64,000 nucleotides of DNA from Streptococcus minor DSM 17118 (GCF_000377005.1 NZ_AQYB01000033.1:62001-126000); one strand, 5' to 3'; counted from the first letter of the stretch, positions 38,279 through 46,922 are shown. A program made the numbers and translations. The notes: generated by a model not told the origin, from the sequence alone.

Positions 38279-40063
38279 ATGAACACAACAATCAAGCACA
38301 AGTTAGAATTGCTGCCAGATAGTCCTGGTTGCTACATTCATAAGGATAAAAAGGGCACAATCATCTATGTAGGAAAGGCTAAAAATTTAAAAAATCGGGT
38401 ACGTTCTTATTTTCAAGGAAGCCATGATACTAAGACGGAACTTCTGGTTTCAGAGATTGAGGATTTTGAGTTTATTGTCACAGAGTCCAATACGGAGGCC
38501 TTGCTTCTAGAAATCAATCTTATTCAGGAGAATAAGCCCAAATACAACATTCGTCTCAAGGATGACAAATCCTATCCCTACATCAAAATTAGCAATGAAG
38601 TCTATCCTCGTCTCCTCATTACGCGTCAGGTCAAAAAACAGGATGGTATTTATTTTGGCCCCTATCCAGATGCTAGGGCTGCGACGGAGATTAAACGCCT
38701 TCTGGATCGGTTGTTTCCCTTTAAAAAATGCACCAATCCAGCCAATAAAGTCTGTTTCTACTATCATTTGGGTCAATGCCATGCCCACACCATTTGCAAA
38801 ACGGACCAAGCCTATTGGAATGGTCTGAAAGAGGATGTCAAGAATTTCCTTAATGGCAAGGACGATAAGATTATTCACCAGTTGCGTGATAAGATGGAAA
38901 AGGCTGCGACTCTCATGGAATTTGAGAGAGCGGCTGAGTACCGCGATTTAATACAAGCTATCGGTCTCTTGCGAACCAAACAACGGGTGATGCACCAAGA
39001 TATGATGGATCGAGATATTTTTGGTTATTATGTGGAAAAAGGTTGGATGTGTGTCCAAGTTTTCTTTGTACGTCAAGGAAAACTGATTCAGAGGGATGTC
39101 AATCTTTTCCCTTACTACAATGAACCTGAGGAAGATTTCCTAACCTACATTGGTCAATTTTATAGAGATAGCAAGCATTTTTTGCCCAAGGAAATCTTTA
39201 TCCCCCAAGATATTGACCAAGACATGGTCAAGGCGCTAGTGGACACCAAGGTGGTGAAGCCCCAAAAGGGAGAGAAGAAGCAGCTAGTCAATCTAGCCAT
39301 CAAAAACGCTCGTATTAGCTTACAACAAAAGTTTGATTTGCTAGAAAAAGATGTGAAGAAGACCCACGGTGCTATTGAAAATTTAGGCGAGTTACTCAAT
39401 ATTCCTAAGCCAGTTCGTATTGAGGCTTTTGACAACTCAAACATTCAGGGAACAAGTCCTGTCTCTGCTATGGTAGTTTTTGTAGACGGTAAGGCCAGTA
39501 AAAAGGAATACCGCAAATATAAAATAAAAACCGTTGTGGGCCCAGATGACTATGCCAGCATGCGCGAGGTCATCTACCGCAGATACAGTCGTGTCCTAAA
39601 AGATGGTTTAACTCCACCAGATCTTATTATTATTGATGGAGGACAAGGTCAGGTCAATGTGGCGCGTGATGTTATTGTAAATAGGTTAGGACTGGACATT
39701 CCCATAGCTGGTCTTCAGAAAAATGACAAACACCAAACCCACGAACTACTTTTTGGTGATCCTCTACAAGTCATTGATTTGCCAAGAAATTCTGAAGAAT
39801 TTTTCCTCCTTCATCGTATTCAAGATGAGGTTCACCGCTTTGCTATTCATTTTCATCGCCAACTGCGTTCGAAGAACTCCTTTAGCTCTAAACTAGATGG
39901 TATCGCTGGTCTTGGACCAAAGCGCAAACAAGCCCTCATGAAACACTTTAAAAACCTGACCAATATCCAAGAGGCTGACATTGAAGATATTATCAACTGT
40001 GGTGTTCCAAGAAATGTGGCAGAGTTGGTAAAGGAAAGGCTAAATTCAAGCAATAGCGATTGA
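38279..40063 (+). CDS. uvrC: Excinuclease ABC subunit C
   Basis: 594-residue nuclease making both incisions in nucleotide excision repair with UvrA and UvrB. The N-terminal GIY-YIG domain ([20 protein letters not shown]), the UvrB-interacting UVR segment around [16 protein letters not shown], the C-terminal RNase-H-like nuclease ([10 protein letters not shown]-type, here [12 protein letters not shown], and [11 protein letters not shown]) and helix-hairpin-helix ([11 protein letters not shown]) are in place. The start agrees with family N-termini, yet there is no Shine-Dalgarno, and the -10 box is so near that the mRNA is probably leaderless. Confidence 0.96.
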   Translation: MNTTIKHKLELLPDSPGCYIHKDKKGTIIYVGKAKNLKNRVRSYFQGSHDTKTELLVSEIEDFEFIVTESNTEALLLEINLIQENKPKYNIRLKDDKSYPYIKISNEVYPRLLITRQVKKQDGIYFGPYPDARAATEIKRLLDRLFPFKKCTNPANKVCFYYHLGQCHAHTICKTDQAYWNGLKEDVKNFLNGKDDKIIHQLRDKMEKAATLMEFERAAEYRDLIQAIGLLRTKQRVMHQDMMDRDIFGYYVEKGWMCVQVFFVRQGKLIQRDVNLFPYYNEPEEDFLTYIGQFYRDSKHFLPKEIFIPQDIDQDMVKALVDTKVVKPQKGEKKQLVNLAIKNARISLQQKFDLLEKDVKKTHGAIENLGELLNIPKPVRIEAFDNSNIQGTSPVSAMVVFVDGKASKKEYRKYKIKTVVGPDDYASMREVIYRRYSRVLKDGLTPPDLIIIDGGQGQVNVARDVIVNRLGLDIPIAGLQKNDKHQTHELLFGDPLQVIDLPRNSEEFFLLHRIQDEVHRFAIHFHRQLRSKNSFSSKLDGIAGLGPKRKQALMKHFKNLTNIQEADIEDIINCGVPRNVAELVKERLNSSNSD

Positions 40064-40230
40064 ATTCAACCACTATTCATGATAGAATGAATAGATAAGA
40101 ACAAAATTGAACACGGCTACAACACTTGTAAAAAGATAAAGCTCTCCTAGATACGTATCATCTTTGTCAGTTTTTCTATTTTGCTGTGTGTTGCATAGGC
40201 CTTTGTATCTTAATTTAAAGGAGAAGTCCC

Positions 40231-40356
40231 ATGGCTTTCGGAGAAGAAAAACACAAAAAAACAAAATTTGAAAAAATCACCATGGTCATCATTGTCTTGA
40301 TGGTCTTGGCAACCATTGCTGGTCTGGTATTCCCAGCTATCAGCGCTCTCCTCTAA
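40231..40356 (+). CDS. Small DUF4044 single-pass membrane protein
   Basis: 41-residue protein: a charged N-terminal part (MAFGEEKHKKTKFEKIT) and one transmembrane helix (MVIIVLMVLATIAGLVFPAI). This is the layout of the DUF4044 family of small streptococcal and lactococcal proteins of unknown function. AAAGGAGAAG precedes the ATG; an intrinsic terminator follows 2 bp after the stop. The minus-strand ORF over the same bases is a shadow. Confidence 0.75.
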   Translation: MAFGEEKHKKTKFEKITMVIIVLMVLATIAGLVFPAISALL

Positions 40357-40357
40357 G

Positions 40358-40379
40358 AAACGCTATTAAGCGTTTTTTT
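40358..40379 (+). terminator. Terminator of the DUF4044 gene
   Basis: AAACGCT (40358-40364) pairs with AGCGTTT (40369-40375), followed by T residues. Confidence 0.8.
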
Positions 40380-40457
40380 CTGCAAAGAGAAAGGAATGGA
40401 CCTTTTTTCGTGTTTATCCATTTGAGCGCGGTTTACAAGTGTCCTAAATAGTATTAA

Positions 40458-41774
40458 ATGAGTATGTTTTTAGATACAGCCAAGATTTCAGTGAAGGCTG
40501 GTAAGGGTGGCGATGGCATGGTGGCCTTTCGCCGTGAAAAGTATGTACCAAATGGCGGACCATGGGGCGGCGATGGCGGCAAAGGAGGCTCTGTTGTTTT
40601 CTGCGTCGATGAAGGACTACGAACTCTCATGGATTTTCGCTATAATCGTAAATTTAGAGCCAAGGATGGTGAAAAAGGTATGTCCAAGGGCATGCATGGT
40701 CGTGGGTCAGAGGATTTGATTGTTCGTGTGCCACAAGGAACCACTGTCCGCGATGCTGAAACTGGCAAGATTATCACTGATTTAGTTGAAAATGGTCAGG
40801 AATTTGTCGTTGCTCGTGGCGGTCGTGGTGGTCGCGGCAATATCCGTTTTGCTACCCCGCGCAACCCAGCTCCAGAAATATCTGAGAATGGAGAGCCAGG
40901 GGAAGAGCGCCAGCTGGAATTAGAGCTGAAAGTCTTAGCAGATGTAGGCCTAGTTGGTTTTCCATCTGTTGGTAAATCAACCCTCCTCAGTGTGATTACA
41001 TCAGCAAAACCCAAAATAGGAGCCTATCATTTTACTACCATTGTGCCCAATCTGGGGATGGTTCGTACTAAGTCAGGTGAATCTTTTGCTGTGGCAGACC
41101 TACCTGGACTGATTGAGGGAGCGAGTCAGGGAGTTGGTCTTGGAACCCAGTTCCTTCGCCACATTGAGCGGACACGTGTTATCCTCCATGTCATTGATAT
41201 GTCAGCCAGTGAAGGTCGTGACCCTTATGAAGATTACCTAGCCATCAACAATGAGCTGGAGACATATAATCTGCGTCTGATGGAGCGTCCTCAGATTATT
41301 GTAGCCAACAAAATGGACATGCCAGAGTCTGAGGAAAATCTCAAAGTTTTCAAGAAAAAATTAGCTACTAATTATGATGAATTTGACGAGTTGCCAATGA
41401 TTTTCCCGATTTCATCTTTGGCCCATCAAGGCTTAGAAAATCTTTTAGAAGCAACAGCTGAATTGCTAGAGAAAACACCAGAATTCTTGCTTTATGAAGA
41501 AGCAGAATTTCAAGATGAAGAGGAAGTTTACTATGGCTTCCAGAGTGACGAAGCGCCGTTTGGAATCACTCGTGATGATGATGCCACTTGGGTTTTATAC
41601 GGTGAGAAGTTAGAGCGCCTCTTTGCTATGACCAATATGGATCGTGATGAATCCATCATGAAATTTGCCCGTCAACTGCGAGGAATGGGAGTAGATGAAG
41701 CACTCCGTGCCCGAGGTGCTAAAGACGGCGATATGGTTCGTATTGGCAATTTTGAATTTGAGTTTGTGGATTAA
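40458..41774 (+). CDS. obgE: Obg-family GTPase (ribosome assembly and stress)
   Basis: 438-residue essential GTPase. The glycine-rich OBG fold ([20 protein letters not shown]) is followed by the G domain ([31 protein letters not shown]) and a C-terminal OCT domain ending in [11 protein letters not shown]. Involved in 50S assembly and ppGpp-linked control. ATG 40458 matches family N-termini but no Shine-Dalgarno is visible, so translation may be weak or leaderless-like. Followed directly by a 47-bp tandem repeat. Confidence 0.96.
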   Translation: MSMFLDTAKISVKAGKGGDGMVAFRREKYVPNGGPWGGDGGKGGSVVFCVDEGLRTLMDFRYNRKFRAKDGEKGMSKGMHGRGSEDLIVRVPQGTTVRDAETGKIITDLVENGQEFVVARGGRGGRGNIRFATPRNPAPEISENGEPGEERQLELELKVLADVGLVGFPSVGKSTLLSVITSAKPKIGAYHFTTIVPNLGMVRTKSGESFAVADLPGLIEGASQGVGLGTQFLRHIERTRVILHVIDMSASEGRDPYEDYLAINNELETYNLRLMERPQIIVANKMDMPESEENLKVFKKKLATNYDEFDELPMIFPISSLAHQGLENLLEATAELLEKTPEFLLYEEAEFQDEEEVYYGFQSDEAPFGITRDDDATWVLYGEKLERLFAMTNMDRDESIMKFARQLRGMGVDEALRARGAKDGDMVRIGNFEFEFVD

Positions 41775-41776
41775 AA

Positions 41777-41932
41777 CAGTCCGGGGGACTGTTTTAACCC
41801 GAGCCTAGAAATGAAAAGCGAGGCAGTCCGGGGGACTGTTTTAACCCGAGCCTAGAAGTGAAAAGCGAGGCAGTTTGGGGGACTGTTTTAACCCGAGCCT
41901 AGAAATGAAAAGCGAGGCAGTCTGGGGGACTG
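41777..41932 (+). repeat. 47-bp tandem repeat, three full and one partial copy, each carrying a hairpin
   Basis: Units start at 41777, 41824, 41871 and 41918, exactly 47 bp apart. Each begins with a hairpin (CAGTCC, loop GGG, GGACTG), then GTTTTAACCCGAGCC and TAGAAATGAAAAGCGAGG. Copies 3 and 4 vary only at 5' stem positions (CAGTTT, CAGTCT), and G-T pairing keeps the stem. A decayed fifth copy of the second part (CCCGATCCTAGAAATGAATAG) lies near 41998. The array starts 3 bp after the obgE stop. Confidence 0.9.
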
Positions 41933-41959
41933 AAAGAGTCTAGGAATAGACTCTTTCAG
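41930..41959 (+). other. Perfect 13-bp hairpin closing the repeat array
   Basis: CTGAAAGAGTCTA pairs with TAGACTCTTTCAG, loop GGAA. It starts within the last partial repeat. No T-run follows. Confidence 0.65.
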
Positions 41960-42066
41960 CTGGTCACCTTGAAATGAGAAAGAGACCATAAAGTACCCGA
42001 TCCTAGAAATGAATAGACTAGAACAATTTTTAGCCTTCTAACCAATCAACTAAAGGAGGACCTGAC

Positions 42067-42234
42067 ATGGGAGATAAGCCTATATCTTTTAAGGACAAAG
42101 ATGGAAATTTCGTTTCGGCAGCCGATGTCTGGAATGCTGAAAAACTAGAAGAACTCTTTAACAAGCTCAATCCTAACCGCAAGTTACGTTTAGAACGTGA
42201 GCGCTTAGCTAAGGAAGAATCTAAAGAAAACTAA
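42067..42234 (+). CDS. Small charged conserved hypothetical protein (55 aa)
   Basis: 55 residues (MGDKPISFKDKDGNFVSAAD at the N-terminus, a helical basic-acidic tail). AAAGGAGG lies eight bases before the ATG, and an intrinsic terminator overlaps the stop. I recall short proteins of this type near obgE in streptococci; function unknown. It is downstream of the tandem hairpin repeat and probably depends on readthrough from obgE. Confidence 0.65.
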   Translation: MGDKPISFKDKDGNFVSAADVWNAEKLEELFNKLNPNRKLRLERERLAKEESKEN

Positions 42235-42265
42235 AAAACCTACTGCTAAAAAACAGTAGGTTTTT
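42234..42265 (+). terminator. Shared bidirectional terminator
   Basis: AAAAACCTACTG pairs with CAGTAGGTTTTT, loop of 8. It ends both the 55-aa gene and the minus-strand ABC-F gene. Confidence 0.85.
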
Positions 42266-42266
42266 C

Positions 42267-43772
42267 TTATTTGGTTCGAACCAAAGTATTTTCTTTTAGG
42301 TGATATTCTATATCAACTACCTCCTCAGTAAAGAATCGGTCGTGGGAAACACTGATAATAGCGCTTGGATAATCGGTCAGAACTTGACGAATGAGAGGTT
42401 GACTGGTCGGAGAAAAGTGTCGAGTAGGCTCATCTAGAACTAATACATTGTTCCCAGCCAGTACCATGCGGGCTAGGAAAAGTTTGGCTTTTTGTCCCCC
42501 TGACAAATCATGTACAGAATGCTTAATTTCCTGGCTGGTAAATTTTAGGCTAGCAAGAAGACTTCGTGCCTTTTCTTCATCAGCAACTGGTCTCAAAAAG
42601 GAAAGAGAAGTCTCGTTTTCTGCAAACTCTTCCTCATAATATTGGGGCATGTAGCCAACAGATATATCCCTTCGTGCTTGTAAGGTTTTTAAAATCTCTT
42701 TGAGTAACCTTGTTTTTCCAATACCATTTTTACCGGTAATAACCAGCTTATCCTGACCGCGAATTTGCAAATCAATCGTTTGACCGGTTGATAAGACCTT
42801 ATTTTCCCAGAAAAGAATTTTTTTGCTAGCAGGCACGGTCTGGATTTCAGAGAAAAAGAGAGCCATAGCATCCATATCTTGAGGAATTTCTGTCAAGTTC
42901 TCACCTTCCTTAGTAAGTCTTTTTTCTTGGCTGAGGATATTTTTCATTTTCTTAGCCAAGAGTCGCCCAGCTGTGCTATCGTGGGTATTGCGTAGGGCAT
43001 GCTCGACACTTTGGTGAATCCGATGATGGCGCGCCATCTTTTTTGAATGCTCCTCTCGTTCTTTCCTAGCGATTTGTAGTTGATGCTCAAACCGTTCTTT
43101 TCGTTCTTGCTTGTAGCTTTCATACTGTCCTTTGAAATAGGTTGCTCGAGGAACTGTCCGCCTTTTTAGCAATTCCAAGTGCAAGATAGCAGTAGCTGCT
43201 CTAGTTAGTAGGCTTTCATCATGAGAGACGAAGAGGATAGTCTTTTCTGAATGACAGATAAACCCTTCTAACCATTGGAGGGTCTCTAAGTCTAGGTCAC
43301 TGGATGGCTCATCCAAAATCAGCAAATCAGGATTAATGGCTAGAATTTTTAGCAACTGTACTTTTAGAAGCTCTCCACCAGAAAGACTGGACAAAGTTTG
43401 ATGGTGAGTTTCAAACCTGTTCAAATCTAGATTGAAGAGCCCAGCATATTTGTATAAAAGGTTAAAATCAAAGTGTCCATAATCTACCTCTCGATAGAGA
43501 AAGTCTGTCACTGTCCATTTGAGAGTCTCTTTTTCCAGCTCTTGTGGTAAATAGCCAATTAAATGAAATTTATTGGTGATGGTCCCAGTAAGATGAGCAT
43601 AGGAAGCTAGCATATCAGGTTGAACGATAGCTTTTATAAGACTGGATTTGCCAGTACCTTCTTCACCGATAACAGCTAATTTTTCGCCGGTATTGAGTAG
43701 CAAATTGAGATCTTTGATGAGCTCTTGTAAGTCATTTTGATGGGTAATAGTGAGGTTTTGAATGTGTAACAT
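42267..43772 (-). CDS. ABC-F family ATPase (ribosome-protection type candidate)
   Basis: 501 residues with two ATP-binding domains and no transmembrane segments. NBD1: GEEGTGKSSLIK, LSSLSGGELLK, LLILDEPSSDLDLETL. A charged linker (YKQERKERFEHQLQIARK to HRIHQSVEHALRN) enters the ribosomal E-site in this family. NBD2: GKNGIGKTRLLK, LSGGQKAK, VLVLDEPTRHFSPTSQ, where the usual NHLD D-loop is replaced, a form I associate with Lsa/Vga-like proteins. Members eject macrolide, lincosamide or pleuromutilin drugs or act as translation factors. It is behind a leader with an attenuator (43972-44206), which favours a drug-responsive role. AAAGGAGG precedes the ATG. Confidence 0.88.
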   Translation of the reverse strand: MLHIQNLTITHQNDLQELIKDLNLLLNTGEKLAVIGEEGTGKSSLIKAIVQPDMLASYAHLTGTITNKFHLIGYLPQELEKETLKWTVTDFLYREVDYGHFDFNLLYKYAGLFNLDLNRFETHHQTLSSLSGGELLKVQLLKILAINPDLLILDEPSSDLDLETLQWLEGFICHSEKTILFVSHDESLLTRAATAILHLELLKRRTVPRATYFKGQYESYKQERKERFEHQLQIARKEREEHSKKMARHHRIHQSVEHALRNTHDSTAGRLLAKKMKNILSQEKRLTKEGENLTEIPQDMDAMALFFSEIQTVPASKKILFWENKVLSTGQTIDLQIRGQDKLVITGKNGIGKTRLLKEILKTLQARRDISVGYMPQYYEEEFAENETSLSFLRPVADEEKARSLLASLKFTSQEIKHSVHDLSGGQKAKLFLARMVLAGNNVLVLDEPTRHFSPTSQPLIRQVLTDYPSAIISVSHDRFFTEEVVDIEYHLKENTLVRTK

Positions 43773-43798
43773 GTTACCTCCTTTTTGGTAGTTGTTAG

Positions 43799-43945
43799 TT
43801 AGCGATTTCCTTGATTATGGCTGATAATCGGTTTGCTATGCTGATTGGTATGACCAGGATGGACATGTTTTTTAGCTATCTTTCTGGTCTGATGAGTTCC
43901 TTGTGGTTGTTTGATTTGTTTTTTTAGGTCAGTTAAGTGTTTCAT
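43799..43945 (-). CDS. Small basic, histidine-rich peptide upstream of the ABC-F gene
   Basis: 48 residues (MKHLTDLKKQIKQPQGTHQT at the start, then a His/Lys/Asn-rich tail) preceded by GGAAG and followed after 26 bp by the ABC-F start. No similarity recognised. It lies between the intrinsic terminator at 43972-44000 and the ABC-F gene, so it would only be made when transcription reads through. It could be a real small protein or a second leader peptide. Confidence 0.5.
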   Translation of the reverse strand: MKHLTDLKKQIKQPQGTHQTRKIAKKHVHPGHTNQHSKPIISHNQGNR

Positions 43946-43971
43946 AGTATCTTCCTTTCTGTAAGTGCAAT

Positions 43972-44000
43972 AAAAAATCCCTACTTTATCAAGCAGGGAT
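43972..44000 (-). terminator. Intrinsic terminator acting as attenuator
   Basis: On the minus strand ATCCCTGCT pairs with AGTAGGGAT (one G-U), loop TGATAA, then six T. The loop and inner stem are complementary over 11 bases to codons 13-16 of the upstream leader ORF (44077-44087), offering an alternative antiterminator fold. No promoter lies between this terminator and the ABC-F gene. Confidence 0.75.
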
Positions 44001-44007
44001 AGTTTGG

Positions 44008-44124
44008 CTACTTCAAAAAGACTAGACCATAGATGGCTAGCAGGAGGGAGAAGTAGAGCGCACTAAAAAACCACAACTTGATAAAGTTTAGCATCCAGTT
44101 GATAAACAAAAATGCTGCATTCAT
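44008..44124 (-). CDS. 38-aa hydrophobic leader peptide / small membrane protein
   Basis: MNAAFLFINWMLNFIKLWFF then a second hydrophobic run ending YGLVFLK; the whole peptide could span the membrane. It has no Shine-Dalgarno of its own; the strong GGAGGTAAGGGAG (44149-44161) serves a three-codon ORF (MKN, 44135-44146) whose stop is 10 nt upstream, so ribosomes must reinitiate. The stop codon is 7 nt before the attenuator stem. Likely a regulatory leader. Confidence 0.5.
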   Translation of the reverse strand: MNAAFLFINWMLNFIKLWFFSALYFSLLLAIYGLVFLK

Positions 44125-44134
44125 CTGTGATTTC

Positions 44135-44146
44135 TTAGTTTTTCAT
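44135..44146 (-). other. Three-codon upstream ORF (MKN-stop)
   Basis: ATG AAA AAC TAA directly after a strong Shine-Dalgarno (GGAGGTAAGGGAG). Minimal ORFs of this kind hold or load ribosomes in attenuators. Confidence 0.4.
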
Positions 44147-44177
44147 GACTCCCTTACCTCCTTATATTTCTAAGGGG

Positions 44178-44206
44178 ATTATAGCACATATTGGAAGCGT
44201 TGTCAA
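44178..44206 (-). promoter_or_regulatory. Consensus sigma-A promoter of the ABC-F leader transcript
   Basis: On the minus strand TTGACA, 17-bp spacer, TATAAT: a perfect consensus promoter. Transcription would begin near 44171. Confidence 0.85.
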
Positions 44207-44345
44207 TTTAAAAAACGGATAATATTACTAAAAATGAGTATTAAAATACCAATCTCATCGACCATAAGGTATAATAGGATGATATGATTGTAGGCTATCT
44301 CCTTTAGCAGTAGCTACAAAACGAATTGAGGATACGATATATATT

Positions 44346-45920
44346 ATGGATACTATACTAAGTGTGTTACCAATTATCATCTTGATTTTTTTAATGATTA
44401 GGATGAGAGTACCTGCTCACTACGCCCTACCTAGTATTGCGTTTTTGGTCTATCTTATCTTGCTGCTCTATTTCAGGACAGATTTTGCTCTTTTGAACTC
44501 TGGAATGGCCACGGGTTTTTGGGCAACGCTGACCCCAATCACCGTTATTATGGGAGCTGTACTCTTTAATAACTTTCAGAAGCAGACAGGCAACCAAGCA
44601 ATTATCAATCGCTGGATGTCTTCTTTGACATCCAATCCTATCGCACAAATAATGATTATTGGCTATGCCTTTGCCTTTATGATTGAGGGGGCATCTGGTT
44701 TTGGAACTCCTGTTGCCATTGCGGTTCCCATTCTGATTTCCTTGGGTTTTGAACCCCTAAAAGTCGTGATTGCGGTTTTGATTTTCAATTCTATCCCTGT
44801 TTCCTTCGGAGCTGTTGGTACACCCACCTGGTTTGGTTTTGGTTCCTTGGGTCTTTCTACTGAACAAATCACCGATCTAGGCTTGAAGGCTTCCATGATT
44901 CACTTAATAGCAGGCCTGATTATTCCTCTGTTAGCACTGAAACAGGTCTTCAGTTGGCAGGAGATTAAAAATAATATAATTTATATTTATTTGACTGTTT
45001 TTGCCTGTGCACTGCCAATGACCCTCTTAGCAACATTTAATTACGAATTCCCCTCCCTGTTAGGTGGAGCTAGCGGCTTTATGATTTCTATCTGGATGGC
45101 CAAGAAAGATATTGGCCTAGCCAAGACAGAAAAAACAGTTCAAACAATAGAAAAAGTAACTCCAAAAGATCTTTTCTTAGCCATTCTCCCCCTCATTTCT
45201 TTAGTCATGATTCTAGTCATCACGCGTGTACCTCAATTGGGCTTGAAAGGTTTGTTGCGGACAGATGCTATCCTTTTCAGGGCCAATCTAGGATTTGCGG
45301 ATTTTGAAGTCACAAAGGCTCTTAAATTCACCTTGAGCCATGTTTTTGGAACAACTTCTAGTGAGTCTTATGAACTGCTTTACGCCCCAGCCTTTATTCC
45401 TTTCTTCTTTATTATCCTGACTCACGCAGGTCTCTATAGGAGTATGAGAGGGCAGGTTGGTAAGATGTTTGCACAGACAGCTAAACAGATGCAGGTCCCC
45501 TTTTTCGCCCTCTTGGGTGGAGTGACCATGGTTAAGTTTATGCTCCTAAATGGAGAACATTCGATGGTATCTATCATCGGCCTCTCTCTTGCCACAGCAA
45601 CAGGTCCCTACTGGGGTATCTTTGCTTCCTATCTGGGAGCAATTGGCGCCTTTTTCTCTGGTTCTGCCACAATCTCCAATCTCATTTTTGGGGGTGTCCA
45701 GCAGTCAATAGCCACCCAAACAGGACTCAATATGACGACTATTTTAGCTATGCAATCTGTCGGTGGTGCTATGGGTAATATGACTTGTATCAATAACATC
45801 ATTGCAGCTTCTTCTGTATCAGGTGTTCATCGGAAAGAAGGTTATATCATGCAGAAAACAGCTGTGCCGATGCTAATCTATGGTATTGTTGCAGCTCTAG
45901 TTGGCTTGTTTCTTAGATAA
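44346..45920 (+). CDS. lctP: L-lactate permease family transporter
   Basis: 524-residue membrane protein with a dozen or more hydrophobic helices. LctP/LldP signatures: ATGFWATLTPITVIMGAVLF, MIEGASGFGTPVAIAVPIL, AVGTPTWFG and the C-terminal GNMTCINNIIAASSVSG. It moves L-lactate (possibly glycolate) with protons across the membrane. The leader has TATAAT at 44270-44275 and a GAGG about 16 bp before the ATG, so translation initiation looks weak. Monocistronic, with a terminator after it. Confidence 0.92.
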   Translation: MDTILSVLPIIILIFLMIRMRVPAHYALPSIAFLVYLILLLYFRTDFALLNSGMATGFWATLTPITVIMGAVLFNNFQKQTGNQAIINRWMSSLTSNPIAQIMIIGYAFAFMIEGASGFGTPVAIAVPILISLGFEPLKVVIAVLIFNSIPVSFGAVGTPTWFGFGSLGLSTEQITDLGLKASMIHLIAGLIIPLLALKQVFSWQEIKNNIIYIYLTVFACALPMTLLATFNYEFPSLLGGASGFMISIWMAKKDIGLAKTEKTVQTIEKVTPKDLFLAILPLISLVMILVITRVPQLGLKGLLRTDAILFRANLGFADFEVTKALKFTLSHVFGTTSSESYELLYAPAFIPFFFIILTHAGLYRSMRGQVGKMFAQTAKQMQVPFFALLGGVTMVKFMLLNGEHSMVSIIGLSLATATGPYWGIFASYLGAIGAFFSGSATISNLIFGGVQQSIATQTGLNMTTILAMQSVGGAMGNMTCINNIIAASSVSGVHRKEGYIMQKTAVPMLIYGIVAALVGLFLR

Positions 45921-45930
45921 CATAGTAAGA

Positions 45931-45961
45931 TAAAAACCTCATAGGTAAGTGAGGTTTTTAT
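45931..45961 (+). terminator. lctP terminator
   Basis: TAAAAACCTCA pairs with TGAGGTTTTTA, followed by T residues. Confidence 0.8.
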
Positions 45962-45999
45962 TTTTTGATCAAGATAATTCAAAATTTATATATTATTAC

Positions 46000-46031
46000 T
46001 TGACACGATATACTATGTATTGTATAGTATA
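46000..46031 (+). promoter_or_regulatory. padR operon promoter with overlapping PadR-type operator
   Basis: TTGACA (46000-46005), 17 bp, TATAGT (46023-46028). TATACTAT (46009-46016) and ATAGTATA (46024-46031) form a perfect inverted repeat with 7-bp spacer covering the spacer and -10 box. Likely autoregulation by PadR. Confidence 0.65.
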
Positions 46032-46051
46032 ATTGTAAAGGAGGTATAAGT

Positions 46052-46366
46052 ATGGAATCACAACTCAAACGTGGTTTGATTGAAGTTTGCGTTTTGGCTG
46101 CTATTCGGACTCAAGATTCTTATGGCTATCAAATTATAAAGGACATATCTCCTTATCTATCTATTTCCGAATCCACCCTTTATCCTATTCTAAAACGATT
46201 GGAAGCCAGTGGGAGTCTGACCGTTTATTCTATCGAGCATAACGGTCGTTTACGTAAATATTACAGGATTACCCAGACTGGTTTGGATAAGATTGAAGCT
46301 TTTAAGGATGAATGGCACAAGTTACAAAAAGCTTATGATTTTATTGCTGGAAAGGAGAAATTATGA
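46052..46366 (+). CDS. PadR-family transcriptional regulator
   Basis: 104 residues with the PadR winged helix (LKRGLIEVCVLAAI, DSYGYQIIKDI, SESTLYPILKRLEASGSL, RKYYRITQTG). Binds its own promoter region by inference. AAAGGAGG before the ATG. Its stop overlaps the start of the DUF1700 gene by four bases, the standard streptococcal arrangement padR-DUF1700-DUF4097 linked with envelope stress. Confidence 0.92.
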   Translation: MESQLKRGLIEVCVLAAIRTQDSYGYQIIKDISPYLSISESTLYPILKRLEASGSLTVYSIEHNGRLRKYYRITQTGLDKIEAFKDEWHKLQKAYDFIAGKEKL

Positions 46367-46914
46367 AAAGGCAAGCATTTTTAGAGGCACTGAAATTAGC
46401 CTTGAAGGATTTACCAGAGCAAGAAATTCAATCATCTTTAGCTTATTTTAATGAAATGATAGATGACCGGATGGATGATGGGATGACTGAAGAAGAAGCA
46501 GTTACTGATATGGGGCATGTCGATGAGATTGCTACCAAATTATTGGTAGAAAATCAGACCTTGGTAAAGAGAGTCAAGGATAAATTTATCCCCAAACGTC
46601 GTCTAGCTACTTGGGAAATGATTCTCATCATTCTTGGATTTCCAATTTGGGGGAGTTTACTCCTAGCGTTGGCGACTGTCATCCTCTCTCTTATCATCAC
46701 TGTTATTTCTATTGGATTGGGGGCTATTGCGGGTATTTTAACTGGAGTTGCCCTACTCTTTGCAGTACCTTTTAGCACCAACAATAGCTTAGATGGTCAA
46801 TTGCTTAGTATTGCTTTGTCCCTTCTCAGCATTGGATTGGGACTGCTGGTCTTCAGCTGGATTGTACAACTTTTCCGTTTTGCTAAGACTTATGCCAAAC
46901 AACATAGAAAGTAG
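46363..46914 (+). CDS. DUF1700 membrane protein
   Basis: 183 residues: an N-terminal helical cytoplasmic domain (ALKLALKDLPEQEIQSSLAYFNEMIDDR, given here only in part as the family mark LPEQEIQSSLAYFNE) and about three to four transmembrane helices from residue 85. DUF1700 proteins travel with PadR and DUF4097 and are thought to take part in cell-envelope responses. ATGA overlap with padR shows coupling. Confidence 0.85.
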   Translation: MKRQAFLEALKLALKDLPEQEIQSSLAYFNEMIDDRMDDGMTEEEAVTDMGHVDEIATKLLVENQTLVKRVKDKFIPKRRLATWEMILIILGFPIWGSLLLALATVILSLIITVISIGLGAIAGILTGVALLFAVPFSTNNSLDGQLLSIALSLLSIGLGLLVFSWIVQLFRFAKTYAKQHRK

Positions 46915-46922
46915 GTGGTTCT

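Noticed and set aside
40073-40264. 63-codon minus-strand ORF
   Set aside because: It is the shadow of the plus-strand DUF4044 gene, which has a ribosome binding site, a transmembrane helix and a terminator.
42067-42234. 55-codon ORF considered as a repeat-derived artefact
   Set aside because: It has AAAGGAGG at proper spacing and its own terminator, so it was kept as a gene.
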